DNA of 55,643 nt from Lawsonibacter sp. (GCA_022795855.1 JAAWHL010000006.1:1-55643), one strand, 5' to 3'; numbered from the stretch's first letter, positions 27,859 to 36,912 are shown. Notes: generated by a model not told the origin, from the letters alone. Translations and numbers: made by a program.

Positions 27859-28224
27859 TCAGTACAGAGGGCCGCCGTCCTGGGGGTTGACGGCCGGCTT
27901 GGCCTTGGGCCGCCAGATAACCGCCTTTCCGTCCATTTCCTCGGCCCGGCGGCTGAGCTCGTCCAGCTCGCCGTACTCGATGACGCGGGCCATGCAGTGG
28001 TGGGCGCAGGAGGGGCGCTTACCCTCCTCCGCCCGCTCCGCGCACATGTCGCACAGGTCCGTAGGGATGGGCACGTTGTTAAAGGTCTGCCCCTTGTTCA
28101 GAAAAATCTCCTCTACCTTGATGCCGTACACGTTGGCGGGGAAGCCGTGCTCCTGGCGGCAGGCGGCCTCGCAGCTTCTGCATCCGGTACACCAGTCGTA
28201 GCGGATCAACAGTCCCTTGCTCAT
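27859..28224 (-). CDS. 4Fe-4S subunit of molybdoenzyme
   Basis: WCTGCRSCEAACRQEHG and CDMCAERAEEGKRPSCAHHC; stop/start overlap with the catalytic subunit. Confidence 0.88.
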   Translation of the reverse strand: MSKGLLIRYDWCTGCRSCEAACRQEHGFPANVYGIKVEEIFLNKGQTFNNVPIPTDLCDMCAERAEEGKRPSCAHHCMARVIEYGELDELSRRAEEMDGKAVIWRPKAKPAVNPQDGGPLY

Positions 28225-30482
28225 TACGCTTCTCCTCCTTCATAGATGCCCTCAATTCCGCTCTCGGCGGGGTAAATCTTGCACAGGACGGATTTCATGT
28301 GGCTGCCGCCGTATCCGGTCTTGCTGTATACGTCGTTGGGAATCAGCAGGTTGACGTTGGCATCAAAGGCCCCGTACAGGGTCTCCGGCCCCTTCTCGGG
28401 GAACCACCAGCTGTGCTGCACCATTACCAGGTCCTTCATGTGGCCCTCCCGGAAGCGGGCCTTGAACCTGGCCTTGCCGAACTGGTTCTCAATCCAAATC
28501 CAGTCGCCGTCCTTGATGCCGTACTTCTTCCCGGTCTCGGGGTGGAGCTCGGCGGCGGGATAGGGCTCCATGTTGCGCAGGGACTTGATCTGCCGGTGCT
28601 CGGAGTGGAAGAAGCTCACCACCCGGGAACCGGTGTTCAGAATCACCGGGTACTCCTTGGCCAGCTCCGGCGTGCTGACGGGGCTGTACACCGGCTCGGT
28701 GTAGGAGGGCAGGGGGTCGTAGCCCCAGCGCTCAAAGTGGGTGGAGTACAGCTCAATCTTCCCGGTGGGGGTGTTGAATCCGGGCTTGCCGTCCGGACGG
28801 AGCAGGCCCTTCTCATAGCGGTAGTAGGGCTTGGTGGGGTGGCCGTCCGGCGGGGAGATCCAGCTCTTCTCCCGCAGCTCCTCCAGGGTGACCCCGGATT
28901 TCTCCAGCCAGAAGCGGAACAGGTCCTCCATGGTCTCCCACTTAAAATTGGGGTTCATCCGCTTGGCCATGTCAAAGCAGATTTCTCCGTCGCTGCGGCA
29001 CTGGTCCACCGTGATGGCCTTGCGCTGGGCGCACAGGGGAGTCCACCAGGCGCGGACGCCCTCCCGCTCGGGGAAGGTGGCGGCGGGCAGGATGATGTCG
29101 GCCAGCGCCATGGCGGTGGGGGTTTTGAACAGGTCCACCACCACGTTGAACTCGTTCTTCAAAAAGGCGTTCATCCAGTAGCGGGGGTTGGCCGCGCCGC
29201 ACAGGAAGTTGGTGCCGGCAATCCAGGCGCCCTTCACGGGATAAGGCTTGCCTGTGTCCATGGCCTCCACCAGCTTGTCCGCGTGGGCCCGCCAGTGGAA
29301 CTCCTTGGCGATGGGGAACTCGTCGCCGCCGATTTTTTTGCCCAGCTGCTCGGGGGGCATGGCGTCGCCGTACATCTCCATAATGGAGTCCTGGCTCATG
29401 GGGTAGGGGGTCACGCCGAAGGCGTTTTTGATGATGGCCATTCCGCCGGGATTGTCCACGTTGCCGGTCAGCACCCACAGGTAGCTGATGGCGGTGGCCA
29501 CGGTCAGCCCCTCGGGGGCCATATCCACCGGCACGCCCCACTGCAGGGCGGCCTGATTGGCCTCGGCATAGATGCGGGTGGCCTGGCGGATCTTCTCGGC
29601 GGGGACGCCGGTGACCTCTGCCGCCCACTCCGGGCTGTACTGCTGCACCCGCTCCTTCAGCTTGTCAAAGCCATAGGTCCATTTCTCCACAAACTCCCTG
29701 TCATAGAGCTCCTCGTTTATCAGCACGTTCAGCATCCCCAGGGCCAGCGCGCCGTCGGTTCCGGGGCGCAGCTGAAGCCATACCGCGGCGCGGGAGGCCA
29801 GCCAGGTGTAGCAGGGGTCCACGACAATCAGTTTTGACCCCAGCTCGGCGCAGTGGATAATCCAGTGGCCGTGGTTGCCGTCGTTGCAGGTGGCCACGGG
29901 GTTCTGTCCCCACACCATGTACACGTCGGGCAGCTTCCAGCTCTCGTCGTTGTACCGCTTGTCGCAGAACTGCGAGGCGTCCGGGGCCACATAGTCCCCC
30001 ATGGTGATTTTCATGGAGTTCAGCCGGGGGTGGTAGCAGGCGTTTCCGTTCAGGCTCTGAATCCAGTTGGGGGAGCCGTAGTTGTAGGCCAGCAGGCACA
30101 GCCATCCGCCGGCGTCCCGGCCGGTGCCCTGAATGAACGCCATGGTCTCCGGGCCGTACTTCTCCGCCAGAGCGCGCATGTTCTTCTCGATGTAGTCATA
30201 CGCCTCGTCCCAGGAGATCTCCTTCCACTTGTCCTCCCCCCGCTTTCCGGTGCGCAGAAGGGGCCTGGTGATGCGGTCCTTGTGATAGATGAACTCCTTC
30301 ATTGCCAACGCCCGCGGGCACAGGGTTCCCATGTTGTAGGGGTGGTCCTCCACTCCCTCCACCTTTTCCAGCTTTCCGTCCTTGATGTACAGGTCCACGC
30401 CGCAGCCCCCGTGGCAGCCGGGTCCGGCGGACCAGGACAGAGACCGGATAATCTGGTCGTACTCTTGATCCTTCATGTTCAT
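28224..30482 (-). CDS. DMSO-reductase-family molybdopterin (Mo/W-bisMGD type) oxidoreductase, cytoplasmic
   Basis: GCHGGCGVDLYIKDGKLEKVEGVEDHPYNMGTLCPRA; GQNPVATCNDGNHGHW; TGNVDNPGGM; ADIILPAATFPEREG; NTGSR; no Tat signal. Confidence 0.92.
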   Translation of the reverse strand: MNMKDQEYDQIIRSLSWSAGPGCHGGCGVDLYIKDGKLEKVEGVEDHPYNMGTLCPRALAMKEFIYHKDRITRPLLRTGKRGEDKWKEISWDEAYDYIEKNMRALAEKYGPETMAFIQGTGRDAGGWLCLLAYNYGSPNWIQSLNGNACYHPRLNSMKITMGDYVAPDASQFCDKRYNDESWKLPDVYMVWGQNPVATCNDGNHGHWIIHCAELGSKLIVVDPCYTWLASRAAVWLQLRPGTDGALALGMLNVLINEELYDREFVEKWTYGFDKLKERVQQYSPEWAAEVTGVPAEKIRQATRIYAEANQAALQWGVPVDMAPEGLTVATAISYLWVLTGNVDNPGGMAIIKNAFGVTPYPMSQDSIMEMYGDAMPPEQLGKKIGGDEFPIAKEFHWRAHADKLVEAMDTGKPYPVKGAWIAGTNFLCGAANPRYWMNAFLKNEFNVVVDLFKTPTAMALADIILPAATFPEREGVRAWWTPLCAQRKAITVDQCRSDGEICFDMAKRMNPNFKWETMEDLFRFWLEKSGVTLEELREKSWISPPDGHPTKPYYRYEKGLLRPDGKPGFNTPTGKIELYSTHFERWGYDPLPSYTEPVYSPVSTPELAKEYPVILNTGSRVVSFFHSEHRQIKSLRNMEPYPAAELHPETGKKYGIKDGDWIWIENQFGKARFKARFREGHMKDLVMVQHSWWFPEKGPETLYGAFDANVNLLIPNDVYSKTGYGGSHMKSVLCKIYPAESGIEGIYEGGEA

Positions 30483-30497
30483 CCTCCTTAATTTTTA

Positions 30498-30560
30498 CTT
30501 GCCTTGAAATCCGTTCCGGCCGTTCTTGTGGCCGCCGGAAGGGGACCAGGCAAGCGGATT
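30498..30560 (-). promoter_or_regulatory. candidate pseudoknotted leader RNA upstream of the molybdoenzyme gene
   Basis: Minus strand AATCCG-CTTGCCT-GGTCCCC-TTCCGGC-N13-GCCGGAA-CGGATT-TCA-AGGCAAG: three perfect helices, two of which cross. Confidence 0.6.
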
Positions 30561-30596
30561 ACGTGACAGCCTGCTGTTTTCCGCCGGGACGGAGCG

Positions 30597-31286
30597 TCAC
30601 TCCCTGGGGGCGGGCAGCAGCCTCAGTCGGTAGGCGGAGGCCATCCTCCGGTTCAGCACGGGGTCCTCCAGCTCATACTCAAACTTTTCTCCGTAAATCA
30701 TTCCATCCCTGGTCGGCAGGGTCCCGGAGTAGATGACGGCGTTTTCGCACCTGCGCCCCAGATGCTGCTCTACCGCGCCAATCAGCTGCTCCGGAGAGAG
30801 CAGCTCGTCCACCCGGCCCTCCTGATACAGAGTCCGCACCCCATCCCTGGTCACATAGGAGCGCATCACCAGCCGGTCAAAGTGGCCGGCCACCTCATCC
30901 ATGTCCCAGACCACGCCGGCGGTCAGATTGGGGCAGATCTGCTTTGCCATCGGTACACTGAACGCCTCCAGCGCCCGGTCGGAGTGGTCGCTGCCCACCG
31001 ACAGGTACTGTCTGCCGCCGGTCAGAAACAGCACAAACTCAATCTCTCCCGAGGTTTTCCCGTGGGTGACCTCCACCTCCTCCGCTGTCGTCAGGCTGGT
31101 GGAGGACACAGGGTAGATGGTGGGCACATGCTTGGGCACCGCGACGCCCATCTCCGCCAGCTCCTCCACGTGTCTGCGCACTACCTCCTGATCTCTCCCC
31201 GCGTAGCCGACGTTGTATATTTCGTCTACTTGAAGGGAAACCGGGCCGCTCCCCGTCTGTGTCTGCAACTGAAATTCCATCTTCAT
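30597..31286 (-). CDS. DUF2848-family protein
   Basis: Recognised by overall sequence: VGYAGRDQEVVRRHVEELAEMGV...YPVSSTSLTTAEEVEV...TSGEIEFVL...VGSDHSDRALEA. Confidence 0.65.
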   Translation of the reverse strand: MKMEFQLQTQTGSGPVSLQVDEIYNVGYAGRDQEVVRRHVEELAEMGVAVPKHVPTIYPVSSTSLTTAEEVEVTHGKTSGEIEFVLFLTGGRQYLSVGSDHSDRALEAFSVPMAKQICPNLTAGVVWDMDEVAGHFDRLVMRSYVTRDGVRTLYQEGRVDELLSPEQLIGAVEQHLGRRCENAVIYSGTLPTRDGMIYGEKFEYELEDPVLNRRMASAYRLRLLPAPRE

Positions 31287-31310
31287 GTTTCAAATTCCTT
31301 CCTCTTCATG

Positions 31311-31327
31311 AAATATGTAATATATTT
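31311..31327. promoter_or_regulatory. candidate GntR operator, DUF2848-molybdoenzyme operon
   Basis: AAATATGTAATATATTT (AAATAT-N5-ATATTT dyad). Confidence 0.55.
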
Positions 31328-31426
31328 ATTCTCAGGTTCTTCCCTTTGCCCAATTTATTCCGCCTATATCTCTCAATTTTGGATAATACTTCCTATCCTT
31401 ATCCGTTTTTTCTTTTATCTGCTATT

Positions 31427-31449
31427 TATATGTGATATATAACATATTT
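31427..31449. promoter_or_regulatory. candidate GntR operators, overlapping on both strands
   Basis: TTATATGTGATATATAACATATTT; reverse strand AAATATGTTATATATCA. Confidence 0.45.
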
Positions 31450-31511
31450 AATTTCCGGCGCCTCCCTTCTCCCCCTTGAAAAAGGAAGGTGGCCCCCTAT
31501 TCCGCCAGCCC

Positions 31512-32204
31512 TCAGCCGCTCCCCTTGGCCAGATGCCGCTTCTGGGTGTTGCTCATGTGCAGCTCCATGGCCTGCTCCGCCGCTTCGCCGTCCCGGGCCT
31601 TGATGGCGTTAAAAATTTTCTGGTGCTCATGGTAAATATCCAGGCGGTTCTCGCTGTACTGCAAAATCGAATAGCCCACGCGAATCCATTGGCTGCGCAT
31701 ATCCTCGGTGATTTTATAGAGGTGGTTGTTGCTGCTGGCCTCCAGAATCTGCAAATGAAAGGAGTCGTCCAGCTGGAGATAAAATTGAACGTCGAACATA
31801 TTCTTGTTCTCAACGCACACCTGCTGCATATTCAGATTCTTCTCCATGGTCAAAATCTGCTCTTCTCTGACCCGCTGCGCGGCCAGGCGGGCCGCCGCCT
31901 TCTCCACAATCAGGCGGGTTTCGGCAATATTCATCGCGTCCTTGGTGTCGTAAGCGACCACCTCAAAGCCCCGGCCCCGGAGGAAGCGGACATAGCCCTC
32001 CTTCTGCAGGGCCAGCAGGGCCTCCCGCACCGGAGTGCGGCTGATGTTCAGCATGGCGCTGACCTGGTCCTGGGAGTAGACCTCCCCCTCCTTCAGCTCG
32101 TGCTTCAGAATCGCCGTCCTCAGCAGGTTATAGGTCTGTCCTGCGTAAGTCTCTGAATTGATGGTCCGTGTGCCGTTAATGCTGGAAAGCATGAGCTCCG
32201 CCAT
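31512..32204 (-). CDS. GntR family regulator, FadR/FCD subclass
   Basis: QTYNLLRTAILKHELKEGEVYSQDQVSAMLNISRTPVREALLALQKEGYV; C-terminal helical FCD-like domain. Confidence 0.92.
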   Translation of the reverse strand: MAELMLSSINGTRTINSETYAGQTYNLLRTAILKHELKEGEVYSQDQVSAMLNISRTPVREALLALQKEGYVRFLRGRGFEVVAYDTKDAMNIAETRLIVEKAAARLAAQRVREEQILTMEKNLNMQQVCVENKNMFDVQFYLQLDDSFHLQILEASSNNHLYKITEDMRSQWIRVGYSILQYSENRLDIYHEHQKIFNAIKARDGEAAEQAMELHMSNTQKRHLAKGSG

Positions 32205-32292
32205 TTCCTCTCTCCTTGTCTGTCCCGGCACATTGTTCCGCTGGTTTTCCGGGCCTCAGCGGAGCCGCCGTATGTACTGAATCAATCATACC

Positions 32293-32309
32293 TTTATGCA
32301 ATATATTTG
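32293..32309. promoter_or_regulatory. candidate GntR autoregulatory operator
   Basis: TTTATGCAATATATTTG, shares TATGYAATATATTT core with 31311 and 36863. Confidence 0.4.
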
Positions 32310-32341
32310 TCAATTCTTTTCTTTTGCGGGGAATTTTTTTG

Positions 32342-33028
32342 TTAGAAATCGCAAAATGCTGTCCCGTCATTTTGTACAGTTTTTTCTCCGCCCCGCTCCT
32401 CCAGCCGCCCCTTTTCCATCCGGTAAACCCGGTCGGAAATCCGCAGGGCCTGCCGCACGTTCTGTTCGACCAGCAGGACAGTCTTTCCTTGGGCCCGCAG
32501 CGCGCAAATCAGCTCCAGCACCTGCCGGGCCGTCTTCGGAGCCAGCCCCAGAGTGGGCTCGTCGATAAACAGCAGCTTTGGGTCTGACATCAGGGCGCGG
32601 CCGATGGCCAGCTGCTGCTGTTCCCCGCCGCTGAGCAGCCCCGCCTGCTGTCCCCTCCGCTCTTTGAGCATGGGCAGCAGCCGGTAAATGCCGTCCAGAT
32701 TGTCCCGCTGCCGGCGGCTGACCGTTCCCAGCAGCAGGTTTTCCTCCACGGACATGTCCCCCACTACATAGCGCCCCTCCGGCACCAGGCAGGCCCCGCT
32801 GCGCACCATACGGCAGGCCCCCCAGCCGGCCACGTCCCGTCCCTCATAGAGGATACGCCCGCTTTCCACCGGCAGCAGTCCCGCAGCCGCCCCCAGCATT
32901 GAGCTCTTTCCCGCGCCGTTGGCCCCCAGCACCGCCACAATCTCCCCGGCCTCCAGGCGGAGGTTTGCCCCCCGTACAGCCTGGATGCGGCCATAGCACA
33001 CAGACAGGTCACGCAATTCCAGAAGCAT
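32342..33028 (-). CDS. livF: branched-chain amino acid-type ABC transporter ATP-binding protein LivF
   Basis: GANGAGKSSMLGAAAGLLP, LSGGEQQQLAIGRALM, IDEPTLGLAPK. Confidence 0.93.
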   Translation of the reverse strand: MLLELRDLSVCYGRIQAVRGANLRLEAGEIVAVLGANGAGKSSMLGAAAGLLPVESGRILYEGRDVAGWGACRMVRSGACLVPEGRYVVGDMSVEENLLLGTVSRRQRDNLDGIYRLLPMLKERRGQQAGLLSGGEQQQLAIGRALMSDPKLLFIDEPTLGLAPKTARQVLELICALRAQGKTVLLVEQNVRQALRISDRVYRMEKGRLEERGGEKTVQNDGTAFCDF

Positions 33029-33770
33029 CGTCGTCCTCTCCTAAATAGGCCTTTTTCACCTCTTCATTGGCCGCAATCTCCTCAAAGCTGCCCTCCGCCA
33101 GCTTGACCCCGCCGCTGAGCACCACCACCTGCCGGCAGCAGCGGCGGATGATGCTCATATCGTGCTCAATCAGCAGAATCATCAGGGAAAACTTTTCCTG
33201 AATCCCCAGAATCTGTTCTGCTATCTCGGCGGACTCCTCCTCGTTCATGCCCGCACCCGGCTCGTCCAGCAGCAGCAGACGGGGCGAGGCGGCCAGCGCC
33301 CGGGCCAGCTCCACCCGGCGGCAGTCGCCGTAGGACAGCTCCGGGGCATATTCGCCGGCAAAGCGGGCAATCCCCAGATACTCCAGGATCCCGTATGCCT
33401 CCTCCCTCCGCCGCCGCTCCGCCGCCCGGCTGGGGAACAGCTGCTCCGCCGCACCCAGGCGGCAGCTCTGCGCCGCCGTCAGGTGCTCCAAAACCGTCAG
33501 GTTCTGGAACAGCCGCAGGTTCTGAAAGGTCCGGCCGACCCCCATCCGGGCGATTTTATCCGGGCGCAGCCCCCTCAGCTCCGTACCGTCCAGCTTCACA
33601 CTGCCCGCCGTCAGGGGATTCAGCCCGGTGACTCCGTTCAGAAGGGTGGTTTTGCCCGCCCCGTTGGGCCCAATCAGGCCGGTGACCGAGCGGTCCGCCA
33701 CCTGGAAGCTCACATCCCGCAGGGCGCAGAACCCGCCGTACCGCTGGGTCACCCCTTCCAGCTTCAGCAT
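33009..33770 (-). CDS. livG: LIV-type ABC transporter ATP-binding protein LivG
   Basis: GPNGAGKTTLLNGVTG, GVGRTFQNLRLFQNLTVLEHL, LLLDEPGAGMNEEE. Confidence 0.93.
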   Translation of the reverse strand: MLKLEGVTQRYGGFCALRDVSFQVADRSVTGLIGPNGAGKTTLLNGVTGLNPLTAGSVKLDGTELRGLRPDKIARMGVGRTFQNLRLFQNLTVLEHLTAAQSCRLGAAEQLFPSRAAERRRREEAYGILEYLGIARFAGEYAPELSYGDCRRVELARALAASPRLLLLDEPGAGMNEEESAEIAEQILGIQEKFSLMILLIEHDMSIIRRCCRQVVVLSGGVKLAEGSFEEIAANEEVKKAYLGEDDDASGIA

Positions 33771-34603
33771 TCCTCTCCCCCCTGCCGCTTCCGCCCTTTT
33801 TTCCGTCTGCGCCCTACCAGGCCTTCCGGCCGGTAGATGACAATGAGAATCACCAGAATCCCATAGACAACCATGCGCCACGTGGAGGCAAACCGCAGCA
33901 GCTCGGGCAGGATGGTAAACACCGCCGCTCCGGTGGCCACCCCCAGAAGCCGGGTCCGGCCTCCCAGAATCACCGCCAGCACCATCATGGTGGACACCAT
34001 GGTGGAAAAGTCCCCCGGCTCGATATACTGCACCCAGTGGGCGTAGCACCCTCCGCCGAGGCCCGCGATGCCCGCCCCCAGCGCAAAGGAGAACACCTTC
34101 AGCGCCGTCACGTTCGTGCCGACGCTGGCGGCGGCACGGCTGTCCGCCGCCGCCGCCCGGATAGACAGGCCCATCCGGGTCCGCTCCAGCCCATACAGCA
34201 TCGCCGTCACCAGCAGAACAAACAGGAAGATTTCCCAAACCTCCATACGGGCGATTCCCCGAAAGCCGGCGGCCCCGCCCGTAATCTCCAGCACCTGCGC
34301 CAGGGAGCGAATCATGGCGGAAAAGGAGATGGTTCCAATGACCAGGTACGTCCCCTGGAGCCGCAGGGCGGGCACACCCACCAGCACGCCGCAGGCTGAC
34401 GCCAGGGCGCCTCCGGCCAGGATGGCGACCCAGATGGGCAGGCCCCATCCGGTGCTGAGAATTGCGGCGCAGTAGGCGCCCACCGCCATGAACCCCGCGT
34501 TTCCCACCGAAATCTGGCCGCTGCACAGGATGACGTACACGCTCAGCGCCCCCAGCAGGTTGATTCCCAGATTGGCCAGGATGCCCATGTAATATACGTT
34601 CAT
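33764..34603 (-). CDS. livM: LIV-type ABC transporter permease LivM
   Basis: SVYVILCSGQISVGNAGFMAVGAY, GTISFSAMIRS, overlap with livG. Confidence 0.92.
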   Translation of the reverse strand: MNVYYMGILANLGINLLGALSVYVILCSGQISVGNAGFMAVGAYCAAILSTGWGLPIWVAILAGGALASACGVLVGVPALRLQGTYLVIGTISFSAMIRSLAQVLEITGGAAGFRGIARMEVWEIFLFVLLVTAMLYGLERTRMGLSIRAAAADSRAAASVGTNVTALKVFSFALGAGIAGLGGGCYAHWVQYIEPGDFSTMVSTMMVLAVILGGRTRLLGVATGAAVFTILPELLRFASTWRMVVYGILVILIVIYRPEGLVGRRRKKGRKRQGGEEC

Positions 34604-35469
34604 GCCCGGTCCACCCTTCCTTTCCGGAACAGGCCCGAGGGCCTGAGGCACAGGAAAAGAATCAGCAGGGGGAAAATGATGATTTCCCGATACTGAGCGC
34701 CCAAATAGCCCACGCACAGAATCTCCGCCACGCCCAAAATCAGCCCGGCCGCTCCTGCTCCCAGGGCGCTCCCCGCTCCGCCGATGACCATGGCGGCCAT
34801 TGCCTTTTCCCCGACCGCGCCCCCGATGAAAGGGGTGATGCTGGTGAACTCGATGCCTGCCATCACCCCGGCCACCCCCGCAATCAGGCCGGACAGGGCG
34901 AAGGTTTTGACCGTGGCGGCGCGTATATCCACTCCCGCCACCCGGGCCGCCTTTGTACTGCTGGCCATGGCCCGAATCTGCCGCCCGAACCGGGAACGGT
35001 CAATCACCGCCGACAGGAGAAGCATCATCGCCGCAGTGAGGGCCAGCAGGACAATCTGTCCCCCGTTCAGGGACAGCGGGCCCAGGGACAGCCGGAAACC
35101 CCACTCCAGCCGCGGGAACTTCAGCGGCTCGGAGCCCCAGATTTCCGTACAGACGTTCTGAAGCACCATCCCCATGGCGATAGTGGTCACTACCTGGGTG
35201 TCCCCCCGGGGCAGGCGGAAGCAGAAGTACTCCACCAAAAGACTCAGCACCGCGCCGGTCAGCACGGCCGCCCCCAGCGCCAGGGGCAGGCTGCCCGTCC
35301 CCCTCAGCACCGAGCAGGCCGTCAGGGCGCCTGCCGTCAGAATCTCCCCCTGGGCCAGGTTCAGCATATCCAGCACCCCCAGCACCAGCGTATAGCTGAT
35401 GGCCAGAAGGGCGTACATGCTGCCCAATAACAATCCGTTCAACAACTGCTGTGCCAGCACAAACAACAC
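34600..35469 (-). CDS. livH: LIV-type ABC transporter permease LivH
   Basis: QQLLNGLLLGSMYALLAISYTLVLGVLDMLNLAQGE. Confidence 0.93.
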   Translation of the reverse strand: MLFVLAQQLLNGLLLGSMYALLAISYTLVLGVLDMLNLAQGEILTAGALTACSVLRGTGSLPLALGAAVLTGAVLSLLVEYFCFRLPRGDTQVVTTIAMGMVLQNVCTEIWGSEPLKFPRLEWGFRLSLGPLSLNGGQIVLLALTAAMMLLLSAVIDRSRFGRQIRAMASSTKAARVAGVDIRAATVKTFALSGLIAGVAGVMAGIEFTSITPFIGGAVGEKAMAAMVIGGAGSALGAGAAGLILGVAEILCVGYLGAQYREIIIFPLLILFLCLRPSGLFRKGRVDRA

Positions 35470-35506
35470 CTGCCGCCTGCCATTTGTTTTTCTCTCCGGC
35501 GGGCCG

Positions 35507-36712
35507 TCACTCCGCCTTCACCCACTGGTCCCCCTGGATTTTCAGCACATAGATGTCCTTTATGCCGCAGTTGGTCTCGTCAAACCCGCGGCTGTCAATT
35601 CCGTCGAAATCCTTCAGGCCGGACAGGTGCTGCTGGATTTTGGTCCGGTCAGCCTCCAGCGTGTCCCTGCCGCCGGAAATCTGCTGCTCCTCTATCGCCT
35701 GGGCCAGCATATACACCGCGTCGTAGGCGTTGGCGCAGTAGTGGAGCGGATCAGAGCTGACCTCGCTGTACATGGCGGGCGCCAGGGCGCGGTAACTGCG
35801 GACAAACTCCTGCACCCGCTCGCTGTCGTCCGTCAGGCAGAACACGCTGCCCGAGTAGGTGCCCTGGACGTCCTCTCCGCCCTTCTTCTCCAGCTCGCCC
35901 TCCAGCAGAGGGGCCGCGCCTACAAAGGGCTGCGTCAGGCCCTGCTCCCTGGCCTCCGCAATCAGATTCAGCGCGTCTCCGGCCAGGGAGCCCAGCGCGA
36001 TTCCGTCCACCCCCAGGGCCTTGGCCTTTGTGATTTGGGCGCTGAAGTCCACGTCCCCGGTCTGATAGGTAATAGGGTCGTTCAGAGTCAGCACCTCCAC
36101 ACCCAGCTCCTGAAAAATCGGGGGATAGATATCCTCTCCCAGGCTTTTGGCTACGGAGGCCTTCACATCGGTGATAATCGCCACGGTTTTGATTCCGTAA
36201 TCCTCCACCCATCGGGGCAGTACCTTCGCGCTGATCTGGTCCTCCGCCGCCACGTTGCGGAACCCGTATACGTAGCCGTCGGACAGGCCGGGCTTGGAGC
36301 AGGCCAGGGCAATCTGGACAACCTTCAGCTCGTCCCCGATGGGATAGGTCACCTCGGCCTCTCCGCTGTAGTGAGGGCCGACGATGGCCAGCACCCCCTC
36401 GGAGACCAGCTTGCGCACGGCGTTTGCGGCCTCCTTGGGGTCGCCGGCGGTGTCCACCAGGTTCACGCTCAGCTCCCTGCCGTTCACGCCCCCCGCGGCG
36501 TTAATCTCATTGACCGCCATGGTGATGCCCACCACCTCCATCTTGCCCGCGCTGCTGCCCGCCCCGGTCAGGGGAACCGCCACGCCGATGGAGAAGGGAT
36601 CCGTCCCTGCCTGCGCAGGCCCCTCCGTGCCGGGCTTTTTTTCGCCGCAGCCTCCCAGCAGCAGGGTAAGGCCCAGCGCCAGTGCCAGTGCCAGTGCCAG
36701 TTTCCGTTTCAT
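35507..36712 (-). CDS. livK: LIV-type ABC transporter substrate-binding lipoprotein
   Basis: Lipobox LLGGC; FSIGVAVPLTGAGSSAGK...GITMAVNEINAAGGVNGRELSVNLVDTAGDP. Confidence 0.93.
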   Translation of the reverse strand: MKRKLALALALALGLTLLLGGCGEKKPGTEGPAQAGTDPFSIGVAVPLTGAGSSAGKMEVVGITMAVNEINAAGGVNGRELSVNLVDTAGDPKEAANAVRKLVSEGVLAIVGPHYSGEAEVTYPIGDELKVVQIALACSKPGLSDGYVYGFRNVAAEDQISAKVLPRWVEDYGIKTVAIITDVKASVAKSLGEDIYPPIFQELGVEVLTLNDPITYQTGDVDFSAQITKAKALGVDGIALGSLAGDALNLIAEAREQGLTQPFVGAAPLLEGELEKKGGEDVQGTYSGSVFCLTDDSERVQEFVRSYRALAPAMYSEVSSDPLHYCANAYDAVYMLAQAIEEQQISGGRDTLEADRTKIQQHLSGLKDFDGIDSRGFDETNCGIKDIYVLKIQGDQWVKAE

Positions 36713-36862
36713 CTTTTGTATCCTCCCTTTCCTGTCCTCGGTCAGAATCCGCCCTCTCCCTCCTCCGGCCGCCGGAGGTCCGGCCCCGGCCGCAGATTTT
36801 GATTGCAAAGCTCGGGAAAAGATGATAGAATTCTGACATGTCCCTTGGCGCGCCGCCCGTCC

Positions 36863-36879
36863 GATATGTAATATATTTC
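36863..36879. promoter_or_regulatory. candidate GntR operator between divergent liv and xdh units
   Basis: GATATGTAATATATTTC; 15 nt identical (ATATGTAATATATTT) to the site at 31311. Confidence 0.55.
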
Positions 36880-36912
36880 TAGGACGGCAAATGCCCGCCG
36901 CCTGTGCGAATC

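Noticed and set aside
30498-30560. Assigning the pseudoknot leader as an HDV-like ribozyme
   Set aside because: Strand order is partly similar, but P3 is too long, P4 and the catalytic joining region are not evident, and no cleavage site is clear.
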